A stretch of DNA of 64,000 nucleotides from Argopecten irradians (lineage: Eukaryota > Mollusca > Bivalvia > Pectinida > Pectinidae): the NCBI RefSeq assembly GCF_041381155.1, contig NC_091141.1, positions 23,952,828 to 24,016,827 of the forward strand. The letters run 5' to 3'. The notes beneath the pieces are model-generated. The model did no database searches and was not told the origin of the DNA. It worked only from the letters and a program-made list of their open reading frames with translations. Each line of letters begins with the position of its first letter. Positions within the stretch are counted from its first letter, which is position 1. A program made the position numbers and the translations under genes. Below, piece by piece: positions 23,814-35,424 of the stretch.

Positions 23814-24921
23814 TTATGTTGAATTGACCACCGTAAACTTTACCACCAAATAATATAATGTATGCACATTTCCGTGGAAAGTGGTGTTGGTGTTGGCCGA
23901 TTTACGTTCGGACACACATGTGGTTGCCGAGTTGTTTACTGTGATATCATTCGACGCTTGTGTCACTGAAGTACGACTCGCGCTAGATATTGGATTCGAG
24001 AGCAATCTGGAGATGTTGTGGTGTGTTTCTTCGTTTAGGTGGCTATATTTATTGACGGATTGCATATTGCGATGTCCTGTGAATTGTACAATTGTGTTAG
24101 GTATTGTGTCATGAGCGAGGTAAGTTTGTTTGTTCCAATTGGCTCGCATATTCCTAACATGTGTATATGTAGCTATGTAAAATGGGTCCTCAGGCCTCTG
24201 GTAATCAGCTGGACGCTTTTCAGCTTAAAATTGTAAACATTGAAAGGACATGTACATTGATCTAATCTGTCAGGATTTCCGAACATTTTCAGAGTCACGG
24301 GTCGACTATCTAGGGGATTGTCCCCTTGTCGTGTTTTACTCTGGCGTTCTTGGAATTCCAAGTAGTCCTGTCCTTCGGAATCAGTACGTAATGTAACGTC
24401 CCCACATGTCACCATGTCACTTATCTATGCTCATGTGACCCACTCGAGCCAAAATGGATAGTATTAAACAACCAAAGCTTTTTGATAATTGTGTCTTGTG
24501 TACATTGGCTGAAATGTCTACTGTTCTATAAAGTTTCTATTTCCTGATCAATAATTGAGTCGGCATTATTTGACCGATTTCCTTTTCCGTCACGTTTCAG
24601 TACGCGTTGTTTAGCCTGTCATGACGTCCTGGAGCTGTGAAAATTAATTAATTGTAGCGTAACTGTATCCATACTTTTAAGAAAAAAACGTTTTAATTGT
24701 CTGTCATAGCTTTCCATGAAGCCCCTTTGTGAGCTGGGTTCGTAGTTGGAACCATCCGATTTTCTAACCGTGATGAAAAATTTACACAACAGCGGACACA
24801 ACTCTGAAGGGATAATGCGATGAATGGGTCGGTTTTCGTTCTCTTTTGCCATAAACATTTTCAAAAAAATTAAATCATTAAATGTTTTTCTAAATGTATT
24901 CTTATTAGTCTGTGCATCCAC
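23814..24921 (-). mobile_element. Decayed Crypton (tyrosine-recombinase DNA transposon)
   Basis: Three blocks in order resemble the DUF3504/Crypton recombinase family. Block 1 (24619-24921) has ENENRPIHRIIPSELCPLL followed by FFITVRKSDGSNYEPSSQRG. Block 2 (24173-24415) has CGDVTLRTDSEGQDYLEFQE then RQSKTRQGDNP. Block 3 (23814-24149) has IVQFTGHRNMQSVNKYSHLN, containing the final His and the catalytic Tyr. The blocks are in separate frames. The region between blocks 1 and 2 is unreadable, and the conserved His-x-x-Arg stretch before block 3 is not found, so it is a pseudogene. Cryptons have no terminal inverted repeats, so edges cannot be set. A host gene derived from a Crypton (ZMYM/QRICH type) is less likely given the decay. 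Confidence 0.75.
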
Positions 24922-25082
24922 AAAACCTTAAATAGATGTATCTGGTAAATCAGAAAAAACGCGACCCATAGACGGTCCCCTTCTCTGAGTCAATCATTCG
25001 CCGTCTGCCACATTTTCGTAGTGCGTAGTAATATAAAGTCGTGGGAAAATGTGATAAGTCCGACCAATCACATTCGTTTTAG

Positions 25083-25165
25083 GGTAATTACACTAGTGAC
25101 ATATGCAAAAATATTACATGGCCAATTTTGTTGGATATCAGGCATATAATGTGATTAATAACACT
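25083..25165 (+). repeat. Dispersed 80-bp repeat, copy 1
   Basis: Contains AGTGACATATGCAAAAATATT, ACATGG and GGATATCAGGCA. It matches about 56455-56530. It ends within a few bases of the left end of the first DIRS-type element. Confidence 0.65.
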
Positions 25166-25168
25166 ATT

Positions 25169-26525
25169 AGTGGGGGAGGAGAAGTAGGTTCCCATGTACC
25201 CCTCTGGCAGTTTTTCGAAACATGGTTTTTAGGACCGGTATGATGTCTAGTTTCATTTTATGCTTGTTGCCATTGACAACTAATGTCCCATGGGGGTCAT
25301 ATGGCGACCATCTTGGATTTCAGGTATCAAAAATGGCCAAAATGACACATTCGCATATATGCGCATAGATAGAGAACCAGACAACATTCAGAGGCAAATA
25401 AACACATTTTTTGATATGATTGAAAGATGCTGAATACGATTAAATCATATTAAAGACGTAACGTCTTCTTATTTTAGTGACATGACGGGAAAACAATGAA
25501 ATTTTCAGCTTTTTTTCCCTTAAAAAATCGATAAATGTCATAATTTTTATCACAAGTAAAAAAAATGATCGACAAATCACCTTGTAACAGTCATTTCGAA
25601 TTGAACCAACTCTTATGTAAACATATGTGTACTATAAAAAGACAGATTGCATCAATGAGGTCGGAAAAAGAGAGTGAACCTCCCCCACCCCTAAAAAATT
25701 CACAAAAATGGCCAAAATGACACATTCGCATATATGCACATAGATAGAGAACCAGACAACATTCAGAGGCAAATTAACACATATTTTGATATGATTGAAG
25801 CATGCTGAATACGATTAAATCATAATAATGATGTTACGTCTTCTCATTTTTGTGAAATGACGGGAAAACAATGAAATTTTCAGCTTTTTTCCCTAAAAAA
25901 TCGATAAATGTCGTAATTTTTATCACAAGTGAAAAATTGATAGTTAAATCACCTTGTAACAGTCATTTCGAACTGAACCAACCCTTGGGTAAACATCTGT
26001 ATCTATAAAAAGATAGATCGCATCAATGAGGTTGGAAAAAGAGAGGGACCCCCCCATAAAAAATTATCAAAAAATGGCCAAAATGACACATTCGTATATA
26101 TGCGCATAGATAGTGAACCAGACAACACACAGAGGCAAATAAACACATTTTTAAATATGATTGAAACATGCTGAATACGATTAAATCATAATAATGACGT
26201 TACGTCTTCTCATTTTTGTGAAACACGGGAAAACAATAAAAATTTCAGCTTTTTTCCCTTAAAATATTGATAAATGTCATAATTTACATCACAAGTAAAA
26301 CAATTGATGGACAAAACATCTTGTACCAGTCATTTCGAATTGCACTTACTCTTGTGTAAACATATGTGTATTTTAAAAGGATTTTATGTTTTTTAGCTGA
26401 AGAATCGTGGACATCCCCCCTCCCAACACTACTCATAGAGAAAAAAATCTCATTATTATTATTACATAAATTACATATTTCCTGATCTATGATTCAGACA
26501 GTTCCAAACTACAATTACATTTTTA
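25169..26525 (+). repeat. Left inverted terminal repeat of DIRS copy 1
   Basis: Contains three successive sub-repeats of about 370 bases (from about 25330, 25700 and 26070). Each has the block GGCCAAAATGACACATTCG, then a TCTATCTATGCGC-type block in reverse sense, then TTTCAGCTTTTTTCCC. It is inverted relative to 28615-29796. The inner edge is near the block ACAGTTCCAAACTACAATTA. Confidence 0.8.
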
Positions 26526-28614
26526 ACAGCCATGGTCATGTAAGGATGTGCCAGGTTTATTGGTGGAGGAAAGGCGGAGTTCCCGGAGAAAAAACACCGC
26601 CAGCAGTCAATACCTGGCAACTGCCCCTGTAAATTCGAACAAGCTACCCAGAGGTGGAGGGATTGTGGTATTATGTCGAGACATCATAACAATCAGCCAT
26701 CCCGGCCCCAATTACAGCTAGAACGTGGTTAGAACCGTATAATCCACTCTTTTAGTGAACAACTGGAAACATAGATTTTTTCATAAATTTTCGGCTCGTG
26801 CCAGAACGAAACATACCACTGTGTTCGAATTATTATCCTTGTTTTGTTTGTCCTGAAGACACGATGGTATAGCACAGCTCATTACCACAAAACTAAATCC
26901 TTTCGGTATAACGACTGTTACTTTGGTTTTCATCAAACTGCGGCAGGTTGGCGTAGGTTTTCATCGCTCCAGGAAAATAAATGTACACATCTATTTCGAC
27001 GATTCCCTCATACTCCTCCAAGTCTAGGAATCGTTGGAGCGATGACAAATGACAGGTTGGGGGGCTTACCTCGACGGCCATTGCCAGTCGGGGGAGTTGT
27101 CTGGGGATCAGGTCTCCGAGCACATCAACGTGCTGGAGATAAGGCTTTTCGGTTGGCGCTGCAGGCTTTTCGGAAGATTCTACATTCCAAGGTGGTTTGT
27201 GTGACTACAGACAACTCTACAGTTGTCGCGTATCTCGAAGGAAAGGGTGGGGGCAAAGTCCCACGTCCTTTGTGCCCTCGCTATTCGTGTTCTTCTCTTC
27301 TGTCAGGAAATGCGGTTGACTCTCTTAGTCAAGCATCTTCCAGGATAAATGTTCTGGCGGATACTCTTTCCAGGCGCCGCAAGCCGGTTGTGACAGAAAG
27401 GCAGCTAAATCTCTTCGAGGGCATTTGCTAGATGTGGAACATACCTCATATAGACCTTTTCGCCACTTCGCCACTAATTGTCCACTTTTGTCTCTCCGGT
27501 GCCAGACCAAATGACTTGGGCTGTGGACGCTCTATCTCTAGATTGGGAGGGGATACATGCTTATGCATTCCCTCCATTCAACCTGGTGGGCAGGGTTCTA
27601 ATAGAAGTTTCGGGAGCATCATTTTCCCCTCCTTCTGATAGCGCCCCTGTGACCGAGACAATCCTGGTTTCCGGAGCTCTTGTCGTTTCTCTTGGTGGAT
27701 ATTCCTCTGGTTTTCCCACTCAGAACCAATCTCCTGCGCCAGCCTCGGTCCCGGAAGATCCATTCAAGAGCGTGGAAGCTATCTCAGGAGGCCTCGCTCA
27801 GTCAGGCTTTTCTTAAGACTTGTCAGCTCGCATCGCCCGATCAATAAGTCTTCCTCACCTGGCGTCTAACATTCATGGAAGTTCTCATGGTAGATCAGAG
27901 TTAGGGTCTTCCAACTCTTTGTCTACCTTGATTAGGTGGTTCAGTCTGGACAGGCCTAGGGTATGGCAGTTAGCTCCACAGTGGAATCTAGCACTTGTGT
28001 TACTGAAAGGGGCTCCTTAAGAGCCTTTGGTGTCGGTCTCCATTAAGGTTTTTACTTTTGACTTCCTGCTTGCTTTTGCCTCAGGCCGTAGAAGGAGTGA
28101 TATCCATCTATTCAATTTTCGTGCTTCGTTGGGCCAGATATAGCTCTGTTACCCTACTCACTGATTCTGCCTTTTTGGTAAAGATTCACAATCTCTATTG
28201 AGTCGAAGGAGAATGATCGGCTGCTTTGTCCCAGTCGGACGCTTAGGTTTTCCCTTGATAAAACAAGGAGGCGATGTATTATTCTCGTCCATTAAACAGG
28301 GCTAGCAGGATTTCTCCTCCCAGTACATGTACATCTCCAGATGGATATGTTAGATGATCAGGATTGCTTATGAGCAGTCTAATTATCAATCTGGGGCGAA
28401 ATTTTAGGAGATGGCCCATGATGTTAGAGCCCTTGCGGCTTCTTTGGCTCTCCATAATGGGTCATGGTTCCAGGACATCATGTCTGCTGCCTTTTGTCGT
28501 GGTCAGACTACTTTCAATGACTTTTACCTACGGTCCCTGTCCTCTCATTCTAATCGACTGTTTTCCTAGGATCCCGTTGTGGCGGCCCAGTCTGTGACTG
28601 TTCCTCCTCAGCAG

Positions 28615-29796
28615 ATATTATATGTATTCGTAGTTTTAATTGGGAACTGCCTGAATTCTGGATAAAACATGTGAACCAGCCTTTGGATGTTAACTGGATC
28701 CGGTAATATAATTTTTTTAAATTATTGGGGAGGGGGTTGGAGGTCATCTCGCTTCTTCTGCTAAAAACCATAATTCTATCCTTTTATAATGCACATATGT
28801 TTAGACAAGAGTCAGTTCAAATCAGAATAACCGTTACAAAGTGTGTTGACAGAATATTTGGAGTTTTAATTTATTGATTTTGTTTTTCAATTTTTTTCTT
28901 CTGCGTTTTCTTTTCTGTGTGTGTGTGTAGGGGGGTCCCTCTCTTTTTCCCACCTCACTCATGCGATATTCTTATAGTACACATGTGTTTACACAAGGGT
29001 TAGTGCACTTCGAAATCCATCAATTGTTTTACATGTGATGTAAATTATGACATTTATCGATTTTTAGGGGAAAAGCTGAAAATTTCATTGTTTTCCGGTC
29101 ATTTCACAAAACTGAGAAGACGTAACGTTATTATTATGATTTAATCGTATTCAGCATGATTCAATCATATTCAAAAATGTGTTTATTTGCCTCTGTGTGT
29201 TGTCTGGTTCTCTATCTATGCGCGTACATGTATATACGAATGTGTCATTTTGGCCATTTTTTTGATAATTTTTCAAGGTGGGTGGGGTCTCTCTCTTTTT
29301 CCGACCTCATTGATGCGATCTATGTTTTTATAGTACACATATGTTTACGCAAGGGTTGGTTCAATTCGAAATGACTGTTACAAGGTGATTTGTCCATCAT
29401 TTTTTTTTACTTGTGATAAAAATATGACATTTATTGATTTCTTAAGGAAAAAAGCTGAAAATTTCATTGTTTTCCCGTCATTTCACAAATATAAGAAGAC
29501 GTAACGTCATTATTATGATTTAATCGTATTCAACATGTTTCAATCATATCAAAAAATGTGTTTATTTGTCTCTGAATGTTGTCTGGTTCTCTATCTATGC
29601 GCATATATGCGAATGTGTCATTTTGGCCATTTTTGATACCTGAAATTCAAGATGGCCGCCATATGACCCCCATGGGACATTAGTTGTCAATGGCAACAAG
29701 CATAAAATGAAAATAGACATCATACCGGTCCTTAAAAACCATGTTTCGAAAAACTGCCAGAGGGGTACATGGGAACCTACTTCTCCTCCCCCACTA
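28615..29796 (-). repeat. Right inverted terminal repeat of DIRS copy 1
   Basis: Reverse complement of the left repeat, including the same internal sub-repeats and the outer block CAAGATGGCCGCCATATGAC. It also contains GAGAGGGACCC-type and G-rich stretches in reverse sense. It ends CTCCTCCCCCACT. Confidence 0.8.
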
Positions 29797-29844
29797 TATG
29801 TCATAATCACAGCGACCGATGACCAAATTAACGGACATTTTTCT

Positions 29845-29940
29845 CCGTGATCTCCGGCTTTCCACCACCGACAAACCTAACACGTCTTTACATGACCCTG
29901 GCTTTAAATAGGACGTTAAACTAATAAAACCCACAGTATT
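29845..29940 (+). mobile_element. 3' fragment of a CORE-type SINE
   Basis: Reads CTCCGGCTTTCCACCACC, then CACGTCTTTACATGACCCTG and AATAGGACGTTAAACTAA. This is the conserved 3' part of mollusc tRNA-derived SINEs. It lacks the tRNA head and lies 50 bases outside DIRS copy 1. Confidence 0.75.
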
Positions 29941-31239
29941 GCTGTACGTTAATTTATAACCGTTCTGGTTATTGACATGCAATATCATTGAATCATACCA
30001 CCCCTGTGTTTAGACTGTACTAGCTAAACTCTTTTAGCTGTAGCGATTGATTGATTACCTCTCGCCGCAAGTTTTCGTATCGAATTGCGTATTTTAACAC
30101 TTATAAATGAAGACCTGATGTAAAAAACAAAGATAACAAAGATTGCATAATCTTGATGATTCAAATTAAATTTTATATGATTTTTTTTCTTACTAGTATT
30201 TTTTTATATATATATTTTGTAATGAAGATTTTGTAAAAACCTGCATGTGATAGAAATTTTATTATGAAAAATAAATATACTTTGCTTACATATCTGGTAT
30301 ATTCAAGTGTTATTCTTAAAAAGAAGTTTTAGGTACAATTCATACTGACAGTAGGTCTAGGTATCTGGTAATAGAAATCTGTTGATCCCCATCCGCTTTG
30401 GTTTCGACAATTACCTTACGGTGTGTTATTTCCGGTGTAATGTACGGTGTAGATTATTACATTTATTTCAAAGGATTATGTTCAATGTTAATTTTTATAA
30501 AAAACTTATATTAGTGTTTTGTCAGGTTATTTAGTTTGAAGTACACATAGTGCATAGTGCAACACATGCTTTCATGATATTCGGTCTACTGTATAACTAA
30601 TATTTTTGTATCAGCCCAGGTATCTTTTTTATATATTAACGTATATCTGTTACTTAAAAAGAAAACTGGAAATAAAAATGAACGTAAATATATATATATA
30701 TGTATAAAGATGAAACACCAGACTTCGTCGCTAGGCCTATATGTATATATATACAGAAAAGAAAAACACTTGAGGAGTGATTTTCCGATTGAAAAAAAAG
30801 AGTCCTTCTTCGAGCTTTCCCGTATGTGACGTCGATGTCGTGATATAATCTATGCAAGTAGGTCACAGCCTTTTGAGATTTTGTTTGTTTACTTTCAGTG
30901 TCTAGCTATGGGCAGTGTTGGGCATGACAATGGACGATGTTTTTGTGATGAAGAAGCATAAAGTGTTTCGTCGATATTAGAACATTTTCTGAAATACATC
31001 CCATATTTTTTATTGTTTTTTATTATAATAAGGCTTGAAAATAAATATTTACGTACGTTTTTTAAATGCTTTAATCCTGATAATTGGGGTAAAACAAAGA
31101 TATCCTTGCTTTTTTCTTTCACTCTTGGATCCAATACTTTATACATTTCTGACTGCACACAAAGTTATCAAGACTTTGATATACAAGTGTAGATATACGT
31201 CAAAACTGACTTTAAAATCGGATGCATCAGCCATACCTT
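29941..31239. other. Non-coding stretch
   Basis: AT-rich; no exon recognised. Short TA microsatellites occur near 30205 and 30690. Confidence 0.4.
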
Positions 31240-31340
31240 TGCTGCACTTCTTCCTTTTCCTCCTCGTTTTCTTCTTTTTCCTCCTCGTTTTCTTCTTTTT
31301 CCTCGTTTTCATCTTTTTCCTCGTTTTCATCTTTCTTCGT
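31240..31340. repeat. Pyrimidine-rich tandem repeat
   Basis: Repeats of TTTTCCTCCTCGTTTTCTTC, shifting to TTTTCCTCGTTTTCATC units. On the minus strand it reads as Lys/Arg-rich peptide and on the plus strand as Ser/Phe-rich peptide; both are artefacts of the simple repeat. Confidence 0.9.
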
Positions 31341-33569
31341 CCTTCGATACAATTTTACAATTAACATATTTTTAGACGACTCTCATTGGAAAACAAATGT
31401 TATTCATTTCTCAATAAATCCAAGATTACGTTTGTTAAATTTCAGTTAAAGTTTTTGAGAACAAATAGCATGACATACATATAAATCCTTTTGACTGAAA
31501 ACACAAAATATAAAAAATCGTATCTGGTTGGTATCTCAACATTACAATACCCCACATGTTTAAATAAGAGATTAAGCTCAATCAAACAATGAACCGTTTC
31601 TGAATATAAAGGCAAAAGATAAATTACTTACGTTGAATTTCCCATTGTTTGCGACAATAAACAGGTAAACAACCTAGAAGAAGCAAAAGTTTTTTTGTGT
31701 ACGGTTTTGGACAATTAAAATCAGAAAACTACTTATTTTACTTGAACAGTTCAAATGTTAATAAACAGGAAAAAATCAATTGGAAATGGATATTTACCTG
31801 CAATCCTGGACCGATAATCTACGTTACTCAGATTAAAATTCACATATATTAGTATCACTACCTGTTACAAACTAATGTGAATTTGCTTTTAGCTGTCTCG
31901 ATATTCATCAGCTGCTTCCGCCTACGTTAGAACCCTTATCATACAGGTAGTTGTTATGTTAGCCTGTCGGTTTGTATGTGGTAATCTAATACATGTAATG
32001 TATTGCACGAAGCTAAACAACGTTGTGGCATTGAACATAATTTAAATGCATGCACTTGAATATAACTTAGATGGTAAAAAGTGTGTTTACATCAAAGGAC
32101 TAGCATGGCATATTTATGTGGTGTTCTGAGATATATTTTGTATGAAGTCACGTTAGGGTCATATGAATATTCAATAATGTTTCGGGTTCAGATGTCAAGT
32201 GTCATACTATTCCCACAAATAAAATATTTAAATAGTAATAACATATTTTAGAGACAAGTAAAAAATAACATAAAAATAAAGCAACCTTGCAGCAACATGG
32301 GGAAGTTTTTTTAATTTAGATAAATTTAAATGCGCCTGTCAATGTTCTCTTTTAAGTAACCATGTATTTGCTCACTGTGTTAAGTTATAATGGGGTTTTT
32401 AAATGCTACTTTGTGCCGTTTCTGTTCTCTTTTACTTTCTATTACCCAATCTGGTTGAATATTCTATGGAATGATCGAAAATATAATCACCAGTGTCAAT
32501 ACAATTTTGGTGAGGGATTCTCATCAAAGTGGCTGATAAAGTTGATATACCACTGATGCTTTTTTGTATTCTTCATATAAGATACTATTCAGAAAGTGAT
32601 ATGTTGCATTTCATAAGGTACCAATACGCCTATAATATTTTTTTCACAATACACAGCTCATGTTGTCCGCCTATCCCTGTTCATGACTTAATATCAAAGT
32701 ACCAGTTTACATATTAATGACTTTGCTGCACGAGTAGAGTGAGAGGATCAGCTGCGTATTTTGTTCAAACTTTCAGATTATCACCAATATTGGTATTTAT
32801 AACCCTTTGCGGAAAGTATGCCGAAAGTCGAACACATAATTATAAAAGCCATTATTTGACATTTGCCCTGGATATACATATAGCATGTAAAATAATTGTA
32901 CTTGTTATTCCTATTACATCATGGTAAAAGAAGCTAAACTTGGTATTTTCTCTTTGTGCTCATGTCAATTAGATGAGGTCCTATGCTGTCTTCTTTTACC
33001 GTTAGCGAGCTGATCACATTGTTTGAAAGCCTTTTTCTTATGTAACATGTGAATCCTTTAGGAAAGCGCATCCTTCGATTGTTATTGCTTCGTTGCAGTT
33101 TCATTTTGCCCTATATTTTGATCTAATGTCTTAGAACAAAAGATCGAAATACCTTAAAACAAACGTTATAAAGATATGAAGTACATGTAAAGGCGTTGCG
33201 GGAGGCTTCATAACATTAGATATGCGTCCCCGTAATCTGATAAGGTGGTACCTAGTTTATTACAATTTTCAACAATCAATGTCCAGGATAGTATACAATT
33301 CTACGACTATAAATAAAACATAACGCTTATACTAAGTGTAATTTGTATTACAGTTTAGCAGAATGTCTTTTATGTTCTCCATTCCAGCTTTATTGTAACA
33401 TCTTGCCAATAAACTATGTTGAATTGAAAATATTTGCTTCGTAGATGGCGCAGTCTCTGCATAAATATTCAAAAACTGTATTTATTGTGAACAGCCTTGC
33501 GAGTATGATAAGTTATAGATATGCATTTCTTTAAATGAGTCTTTTGTTTAATTTTAAAATGATTAAACA
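31341..33569. other. Non-coding stretch, weak minus-strand exon-like pieces
   Basis: Two short pieces have splice-like borders on the minus strand: a 42-base piece at 31633-31674 (TTCTAG before, GTAAGT after) and one with a donor GTAAAT near 31794. They carry too little sequence to support a gene. Otherwise nothing recognised. Confidence 0.3.
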
Positions 33570-33680
33570 TGCCCTTTATTATATTGCGATCACCTCTGTA
33601 TAAAGACAATTTGTCTAATACGACCCCCTTTCTTTGGTCCAAACAGGTAAATTTCAACCTGTTTGACCTGGAGATATAAA
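33570..33680 (-). repeat. Fragment of a dispersed mollusc-type repeat
   Basis: GCGATCACCTCTGTATAAAG followed by ACAATTTGTCTAATACGACC, also present in part at 10625-10680. The open frame across it on the minus strand is not supported as a gene. Confidence 0.5.
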
Positions 33681-34556
33681 CCACTTCGTTATTTTGTGTT
33701 AGGTGTCTTAGGCTTTATTGATAGGTTTGACTGCATATTTACTTTCAATTATGTATGAATAAAAAAACAAAACAAGACAATAAACAAACAAATAAACAAA
33801 AAAACAAGCAGACATAAATATGAAATACATTCAAGTAATAGTATAGGAAAAAACACTATTTAATATTAAATAAATAGCCAACCTTTGATTATATGTTTTA
33901 AATACTAATAGATATAAAAAATATTGTGTTTAATTCGGAAATTAAGAAAAATAGTTTTACTGATTCTATCAGATAAGTCCGAAAACTTACAAAATTACCG
34001 TTGATAAAGCCAAAAATGAAATGTCATAGTTATTTTAAATAGGACTTTGGATTTTAATGAAGTAATAATAACAAATCATTAAATACAACGATAGTACACT
34101 TCAAGTTAAATCTTATGGTACATTGAAACACATGAAACCTTAGATAGGAACAACTCTATATATTAAGTCTAGTTTACAATCGAAGTCTATTTACAATTTT
34201 GAACCCTTTGTGGTTTTGCAAGTTATAACCGTTGTATTATTGTTTTTTGGCTTCATTTTCATTTTAAACATAACCATCGCATAAGCATTTGATGGGTTGT
34301 TCAAGTTTTATTCATCTCCCGAAAACCTTATTTAAGATCAAGTACTTTGATTTGGTTATTATAATGCAGACTAATATCTATAACCGACATTTTACATCTG
34401 GATCATTGCTGAGGTCAGCATGGTGTTTTAATTTATGACCTGGTAGGGATCAAATACATTGTAACGAAGCCGGATGTATACCATTATTAAAGGCATCCTT
34501 AAATGCTTGATTATCACAAACCTTCACAATATATATGTTATGTATTTGTTCGTTTC
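33681..34556. other. Non-coding stretch
   Basis: Contains an AAAC-rich simple stretch at about 33763-33806. No exon seen. Confidence 0.4.
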
Positions 34557-34629
34557 AGATTGCAGACGAACAGAGGTTACACCATCATCCATCAGACGCT
34601 GAGAGACATCGTTTCTACATTAATTAAAG
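34557..34629 (+). other. Candidate terminal exon, unknown gene
   Basis: A strong acceptor (TTTGTTCGTTTCAG) is followed by an open stretch reading IADEQRLHHHPSDAERH and a few more residues to a TAA at about 34627-34629. The I-A-x-E...L-H-H pattern recalls the terminal exon of the minus-strand family at 47.9-63 kb, but on the opposite strand and without the NGP ending. No partner exon was found upstream. Chance is a serious alternative. Confidence 0.2.
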
Positions 34630-35063
34630 ACACATATTGTGCGATTGATGCCTATTGAATGTTTCACTAGTGAAATACATGTACTGTCAGTAAAGACAAA
34701 TACAATCTTAGATATAAGACATTATTGCACTTCATTATTTGCTTCGAGCATTTTGTCGGAACTTTAAATGGCATTAACATAAAATAACAATAAAAACCAG
34801 CATGTCATTGATGTTTTCACATTTACAAATTGAAAGTCATTTTGGTTTTTATCAATTGCTTCCTATCGACAGCTATGTTCATGTGAGGAAATGTATATCA
34901 AAGTTAATTGCTAACTGATGATTGATTCGAATCCCGAATCTCTTATCAACCAGGTTAGAATATGAAATAAGTAAAACTTTACCAAAAATACTAGCATTAT
35001 AAGATATTAGACTTGTTTTCATGAGCGTATACTATACAGAAGACACTGATATTCGATCGTTAA

Positions 35064-35424
35064 CGATGCTCCACCATCCACAGTGAATAAACGATATCCA
35101 CCATTCTAATAATACCTCATGTTATCGTGTATATATGTGTCTAATTAACACAAAAAAGTACATATAAAATGATTTGTTTTGCTCCTAATGCCTGCGCAAT
35201 AATTACGTCATTCCATGTAGGTCATAGTGCCATAGACGTTGTTTGGGACGCAATTCATTATTTTTAACATTGTTATCTTAATTATAAAAGTAAAATAAGA
35301 AGCTCATTTTTTCAACGGTGTTGATAGTGTAAAAAAGTATTTTTTGTTACCGAAGAGATTACTGATTCGTCTGCTCCTGTTTCTGATATCGAAAAAAAAA
35401 CCATTTGTCAGCGGTGTAGCATCT
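35064..35424. mobile_element. TTAA-flanked MITE, copy 1
   Basis: The 361-bp element is flanked by TTAA on both sides. The right end is TTTGTCAGCGGTGTAGCATCT; the left end CGATGCTCCACCATCCACAG is its diverged inverse. It is related along its whole length to 42116-42473 (shared blocks: GTGTCTAATTAACACAAAAA, TTCAACGGYGTT, TGCGCAATMA.TACGTCATT). TTAA duplication fits piggyBac-like mobilisation. No coding capacity. Confidence 0.8.

Larger units (their letters stand above)
25169..29796 (+). mobile_element. Broken DIRS-type retroelement, copy 1
   Basis: A 4.6-kb fossil of a tyrosine-recombinase retrotransposon (DIRS group). It is bounded by inverted terminal repeats: AGTGGGGGAGGAGAAGTAGG at the left and its complement at the right. 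In plus orientation it keeps a C-terminal piece of reverse transcriptase, an RNase H region (about 26.8-27.8 kb; DNSTVVAYLEGKGG, LADTLSRRR) and a tyrosine-recombinase region (about 28.0-28.6 kb; FASGRRRSDIH). No gag was recognised. The coding part is clearly dead, with many breaks, so it is an old copy. A related copy in opposite orientation lies at 50768-54944. Confidence 0.85.

Noticed and set aside
24990-25060. GC-richer patch that might be a promoter for the Crypton
   Set aside because: No core promoter element is clear and the element is decayed.
31139-31364. Lys/Arg-rich (minus) and Ser/Phe-rich (plus) open frames
   Set aside because: Both are translations of a pyrimidine-rich simple repeat.
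31633-31870. Two exon-like pieces with GTAAGT and GTAAAT donors on the minus strand
   Set aside because: Only about 42 coding bases, no clear frame and no further exons; could be chance in AT-rich DNA.
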